Of a stretch of DNA of 64,000 nt, positions 60,263 through 64,000 are shown one piece after another. The translations under genes were made by a program, and so were the position numbers. The stretch's first letter is position 1. Every line of letters begins with the position of its first letter. The stretch is from Linyphia triangularis (taxonomy: Eukaryota > Arthropoda > Arachnida > Araneae > Linyphiidae), in NCBI GenBank assembly GCA_963978545.1, contig OZ021724.1, forward strand, positions 24,665,933 to 24,729,932, read 5' to 3'. The notes under the pieces were generated by a model that saw only the letters and a program-made list of their open reading frames with translations, did not search any database and was not told the origin of the DNA.

Positions 60263-61380
60263 TGATGAAATATACTGTAAATGATGTAATATGGATGGGG
60301 TTATGCATCACAGTATACCATGTGTATCTAGATTACTTATTATTATTTTAATGAGAATACAATTATTAAATAAAAAATGACACCTGTGTAATGATACCTA
60401 ATGCATGCAGTGTCTTAGCACCTAATAGGCTTAAAAATTTAAATTTAAAATTTCACTTCGTTAAAATCGCTCACAAACTTAGATGTAAGGAATATTTCTC
60501 AAAGGGATCTCAATTGGAAAGCATAGTGCTCATTACTCAATCTTTTAAAATTCCACGTTAACCATTGCGTTTTTAATAAAATCCATTATTTACCATAACC
60601 TACGAAAATCTTACAAAAATGAAATTCAATTTCATCATACCATTATATTGCGTTTTGCAAAGTTGAGGGGTTTTTTTCCTAACGGTACAAGATTATTGCA
60701 AAAATAAATCTGAGCATGAGAAAAGGGAGGGGAAAAAAGGCTTAATAGTCCTGATAACAGCTATTGTCTCATGGCTGACCTCGAAAACTGGACATTTGGA
60801 ATAACCTATTTATGAAGTATTGATTGTTTGTAAATGAATTTTCTTTTTATCACAAAAGCAACCACAGCACGGATATCTGTGAGATAAATTATCACAATTG
60901 AGCTATAAACAGGCTTGGTTAGGTAAATAATTCTATAAAAGAAACGGTATTATATACTCTAATTTATTAAAGTTATACAGCAAAGAGAGTTAAAGAAATA
61001 TTTGAGAAAAAGAAAAAATTCAAGAATATATCAGACTTTGTGTTTTTAAGTTTTCTGAAACGTTTTTTAATCGGAAAAAGTTTATGTCAATGATCAATCC
61101 CAAGAATGTCTGGACAATTCCCGCATTTTTTTTTTTTTTAATTTTTATATATATATATATATATTTCACTCGTTTTTAAAAATTGCAGGAATTGTCCATT
61201 GTCGGTGATTAATTTCTGACGCAGGTGTCAACTCTTTAATGAATAATCTTTAATCTTTATTTTAAGAACGTTATGGTAAGGAAAACTTTAAAAAAAAAAC
61301 AAAAAAAAACGAATTCTCAGATACTACATTAGTATAATTTGAGGAACAGGAGAGGGTAACTCATTTACCTTAGAAATATC
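60263..61380. other. No recognised feature
   Basis: AT-rich; a T run then (TA)n at 61128-61165. No gene supported. Confidence 0.4.
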
Positions 61381-61845
61381 AAAGTCAGTTACCACATTTG
61401 AGAAGTTGTCCATCGTAGTCACAAATCGAATAACCAACATTGTCACAAATCAAGAAACCAGTATTGTCACAAAACGAAGGACCAGCATTGCCACAAACGA
61501 AGTAACCGACATTGTCACAAATCGAGTAACCGACATTGTCACAATCCAAGGGACCAGCATTGCCAGAAACCGAGAGACCAGCATTGTCACAAATCGAAGG
61601 ACTATCATTGTCATAATCGAGTAACCAGCATTGTCTCAAATCGAGTAAAGAACATTTCCACAAACCTAAGTGCCAACATTGTTACAAACCAAATGACCAG
61701 CATAGTCATAATAATTGAGAAACCAGCATTGTCACAATCGAGTAACCAGCATTGTCATAATCGAGTAATTAGAATTGTCATAATCGAATAACCAGCATTG
61801 TCAAGAACCGAATAACCAGCATTGTCACAAATTGGATATAATCAC
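61381..61845 (+). repeat. 24-bp minisatellite, ~18 units
   Basis: The unit resembles ACCAGCATTGTCACAAATCG plus AGTA. Units are diverged at several positions; mostly 24 bp in the first two-thirds, then some of 23 or 27. Because 24 is a multiple of three, frames stay open on both strands (61406-61624 plus, 61385-61663 minus), each an octapeptide-like repeat; later length changes break them. Not considered a gene. Confidence 0.92.
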
Positions 61846-61945
61846 CTCCTGAAATAATAGGAGAATATCAAAATCTAGTGCGCCTCACTAAAATTTTACA
61901 ATTTTTGCTGAGTAATTTTGTTCACTTAATGATTTACGATTGGGA

Positions 61946-62378
61946 CAGGGTGGCCACAAAATTTAGGAAAAAAAGTTCCCCGATAATTCCCTGACAGATT
62001 TCTAAAAAATTCCCTGATTATAGGGCAAACTTTTTTCCAAATTTCCCCAATTTCCTTAGGTTTTCCAGATGTCTAGACACCCTGAACAAATAGAACATGT
62101 ATTCTAAAGAGATAATATGTAATTTTTAAAAAATAGTTTCGCTGGTAATGAAAAGTTTAAATTATTCCGTAACATTAAACTTCTAATAGCTTACCACTAC
62201 AAATCTCCACGTAAATAGCGCCAAAATATGGATGAACGTGCCTTAAACAATACAAAATTTCCCTGATTTTCATGAAATTTTAAAAAGTTCCCTGACATTT
62301 CCCTGATTTTTTCCAGAATCAGAAAGCTCCCTGACAATTCCCTGATTTCCGGGTTTTCCCGGTTCTGTGGCCACTCTG
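61946..62378 (+). mobile_element. R4 hAT-like MITE, copy 2 (intact)
   Basis: 433 bp with ends CAGGGTGGCCACA and TGTGGCCACTCTG, flanked by TGGGA (61941-61945, 62379-62383). The interior is rich in TTCCCTGAxxTTT words that repeat near both ends. No transposase. Confidence 0.92.
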
Positions 62379-62574
62379 TGGGATCTTTCACATTTGAACT
62401 ACGAAACCAAGGCTTGACATTTACAACTGTTTCTGCTCAACTGAATTCATCCCAACAAATCAATACTCTCAATTGAAAACAATACGAGAAGGAGTTAAGT
62501 TTTGCATCTTTTTACTTGGTCAGGAATGTAAATCCTGTATGTTATGTTCCCATTATCAAAATACAGCATATCTT

Positions 62575-63085
62575 TTCCATATAAATCCGATTGCCAAATA
62601 TATCATAACTTACCATAACATCAATGATGGCATGATGGGTATACTATCGCCAACTTGGATCACTATTAAAAAGCACTTCTTCTTGGCACCAGAAATCTGA
62701 AATCGCCTGTGCCGACCAAACGGTATAGTGGTTAGCGTGCTGGCTTCTAGACCGCGAGGTTGCGGGTTCGGGTCCCGTATTTTGGCATGGGTGTTTGTAA
62801 ATGTATGTTGGTTTGTTAAATGACGAAATGTTTCGGCGCATTATAGCCCTCGTGTTGCTGACGGCGCCAGATAATCTGAATACAACCAACCAACTGAAAT
62901 CGCCTGTATCCTTTCTCATTGTAAATTAAAGAGGAATGGGTTACTAAATAAAAGAATGCTCATTATTTGGCACGTTATTACAAATTTGGCAACCGGATTT
63001 AGTTCAACTCATTCGAAGTTGATTTTCGAACAATTTCGGTCATTTTTCACTAGGCAAACTAGTGCATATCTTTCTTTATAGAACG
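62575..63085. mobile_element. R2 fragment with nested SINE
   Basis: TCCGATTGCCAAATATATCA, CTATCGCCAACTTGG and AGAAATCTGAAATCGCCTG lie before the SINE; TGCTCATTATTTGGCACGTT and ACAATTTCGGTCATTTTTCA after it, in R2 order. The outermost arms are missing or decayed. Confidence 0.7.
62711..62893 (+). mobile_element. tRNA-derived SINE, copy B
   Basis: 183 bp flanked by the exact 14-bp repeat CTGAAATCGCCTGT (62697-62710, 62894-62907). The head GCCGACCAAACGGTATAGTG keeps an A-box region (TAGTGGTTAGCGTGCTGG, 62726-62743) and B box GGTTCGGGTCCC (62765-62776); the region between fits a tRNA anticodon arm, with TCT in the loop. The tail ends TACAACCAACCAA. Its perfect target duplication makes it look younger than copy A. 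Confidence 0.93.
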
Positions 63086-63359
63086 TTTACTATCTATGGA
63101 TGAAAGATGAACTGGTGTTGTACTTTCAAGCCTATACCTTTCATGTATCAAACTAACAAAACTATTACTTAACCCACGGACGCTACTAACTGGATTGCCA
63201 TAAATTTATGGCTGAGTCAACTGTATCAATACCATGAAAGTCTTAAGACGGCTAAATCATATTCAGATAAGCATAACGTATCTTCCAGGTAAAACCTAAT
63301 GAAAAGCTAACACTCAATAGTTACAAGGTCTTTTGGAAACAAATCTCTGACAATGAAAT

Positions 63360-63960
63360 CGTTAGCACGTTAAGCGCCACGTGGCTGACTGACACTGAAC
63401 TTTCCGTTTAAGCAGCGGCAGTGTAAAATATGATATAAAACTAAAAAAAATAACATTGTTTTAAGTAATTACTGAAAATTTATTTAATTTTTATTTATTA
63501 CAGGATAGTATCATTAGCACGTTGAGTGCCGAGTCAGCCATCGGTAGCTGACAGTACGATATTGTTTTTCCCACACCTATAATTTGACACAGTGCCTTTC
63601 TTAGTACTTTTTAAAGTACAGGAAGTCTTAGTTTTTGAAGTACCATTGATATTTCAATAGATAAAAATATTAATAAATATGTTAAGTCCAAAATGCCCTT
63701 GTGAAAAATTGCCTACCTAAGAATTTTAAGTCCGAGGTCTGGCAACACTGCGTATACGAGTGAAATGAATGTCTACAAGCATTTCATTCTAAGCGTAAAT
63801 ATCTTCTACAGCGATAAGAAGCAATGGCCCTAGTATATTTACTCAACTGTATCGAGTAAATTTCAATCTGTTAGTAGTGATGTGCTGGTATTGCGGTATA
63901 GCAATGCGACCTGAAGGGATTTCCTTAAGAATTCGCGTGGCGCTCAACGTGTTAAACTGA
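63360..63960. mobile_element. piggyBac-like MITE termini around R9
   Basis: CGTTAGCACGTTAAGCGCCA (63361) and CATTAGCACGTTGAGTGCCG (63511) face TGGCGCTCAACGTGTTAAAC (63937), so TTAxCACGTTGAGCGCC forms inverted ends, with a second left end ~150 bp outside the first. TTAA at the right fits piggyBac-type targets but is not matched on the left. R9 copy 2 (63560-63753) lies inside. Confidence 0.45.
63560..63753 (+). repeat. R9 repeat, copy 2
   Basis: Aligns with 50690-50882; GAAGTACCATTGATATTTCA and CCTAAGAATTTTAAGTCCG are shared and both end in CAACACTGC or AACACTGC. Confidence 0.8.
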
Positions 63961-64000
63961 GAAACAGTGGGAGACAGGAAGAAGAAACAAGTGGTGTGAT

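Noticed and set aside
62711..62786. Functional tRNA gene
   Set aside because: The head resembles a tRNA and has A and B boxes, but the acceptor stem does not pair properly, and target duplications plus the tail show it is a SINE.

Overview
The window reads as a gene-poor, AT-rich stretch of an animal nuclear genome, most likely an arthropod and possibly a chelicerate such as a spider. That is inferred from the transposon mix (Tc1/mariner, hAT-like MITEs, Helitrons, tRNA-derived SINEs, solo LTRs with TATA boxes), the long A/T homopolymers and the lack of compact coding sequence; no single sequence proves the taxon. I see no rRNA gene, functional tRNA, CRISPR array, operon or prokaryotic signal, and no intact protein gene. 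The one plausible host coding segment is a minus-strand exon at 8485-8800 behind a good splice acceptor; I do not recognise its product. The window is probably intergenic or a giant intron.

Layout. 0-5 kb: AT-rich DNA, a near-perfect 696-bp palindrome (1791-2486) with Tc1/mariner-like ends and a (TA)n core, and a solo LTR (3224-3719). 5-10 kb: a mariner transposase relic, three copies of a ~700-bp interspersed family (R1) and the candidate exon. 10-25 kb: mostly unrecognised, with a LINE reverse-transcriptase relic (12.9 kb), two dispersed copies of a ~0.9-kb repeat (R8; 15.7 and 23.5 kb), a hAT-like MITE, a Helitron 5' end, a tRNA-like SINE and a long-TIR foldback element (R2). 25.1-30.2 kb: the most structured locus. 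A 219/222-bp tandem array is interrupted by a 1.8-kb Tc1/mariner element and two copies of a 241-bp palindromic MITE, followed by ~1.3 kb of less AT-rich DNA and a Helitron-like 3' terminus whose terminal motif is also present in every array unit. 30-35 kb: a possible regulatory island and a ~275-bp tandem duplication.

35-45 kb: R1, R5 and LTR-like repeats, a second mariner relic, and a 32-bp minisatellite of about 33 units inside an R5 element. 45-54 kb: two SINE/Helitron insertions with exact boundaries, a solo LTR with an ATAT target duplication, further R5/LTR repeats and another R1. 54-58 kb: a nested cluster in which R3, R4 and R1 elements sit inside R2 foldback copies, giving an order of events. 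58-64 kb: a 56-bp satellite with a two-unit higher-order pattern, a 24-bp minisatellite, a hAT-like MITE with a 5-bp duplication, a SINE inside an R2 copy, and repeated piggyBac-like termini.

Nothing here forms a pathway. What can be read is transposon and satellite history: exact target duplications, nested insertions, a hybrid satellite unit whose subtype switches at a MITE, and Helitron-type elements that repeatedly carry short internal tandem repeats. Family names R1-R9 are local labels for this window only.
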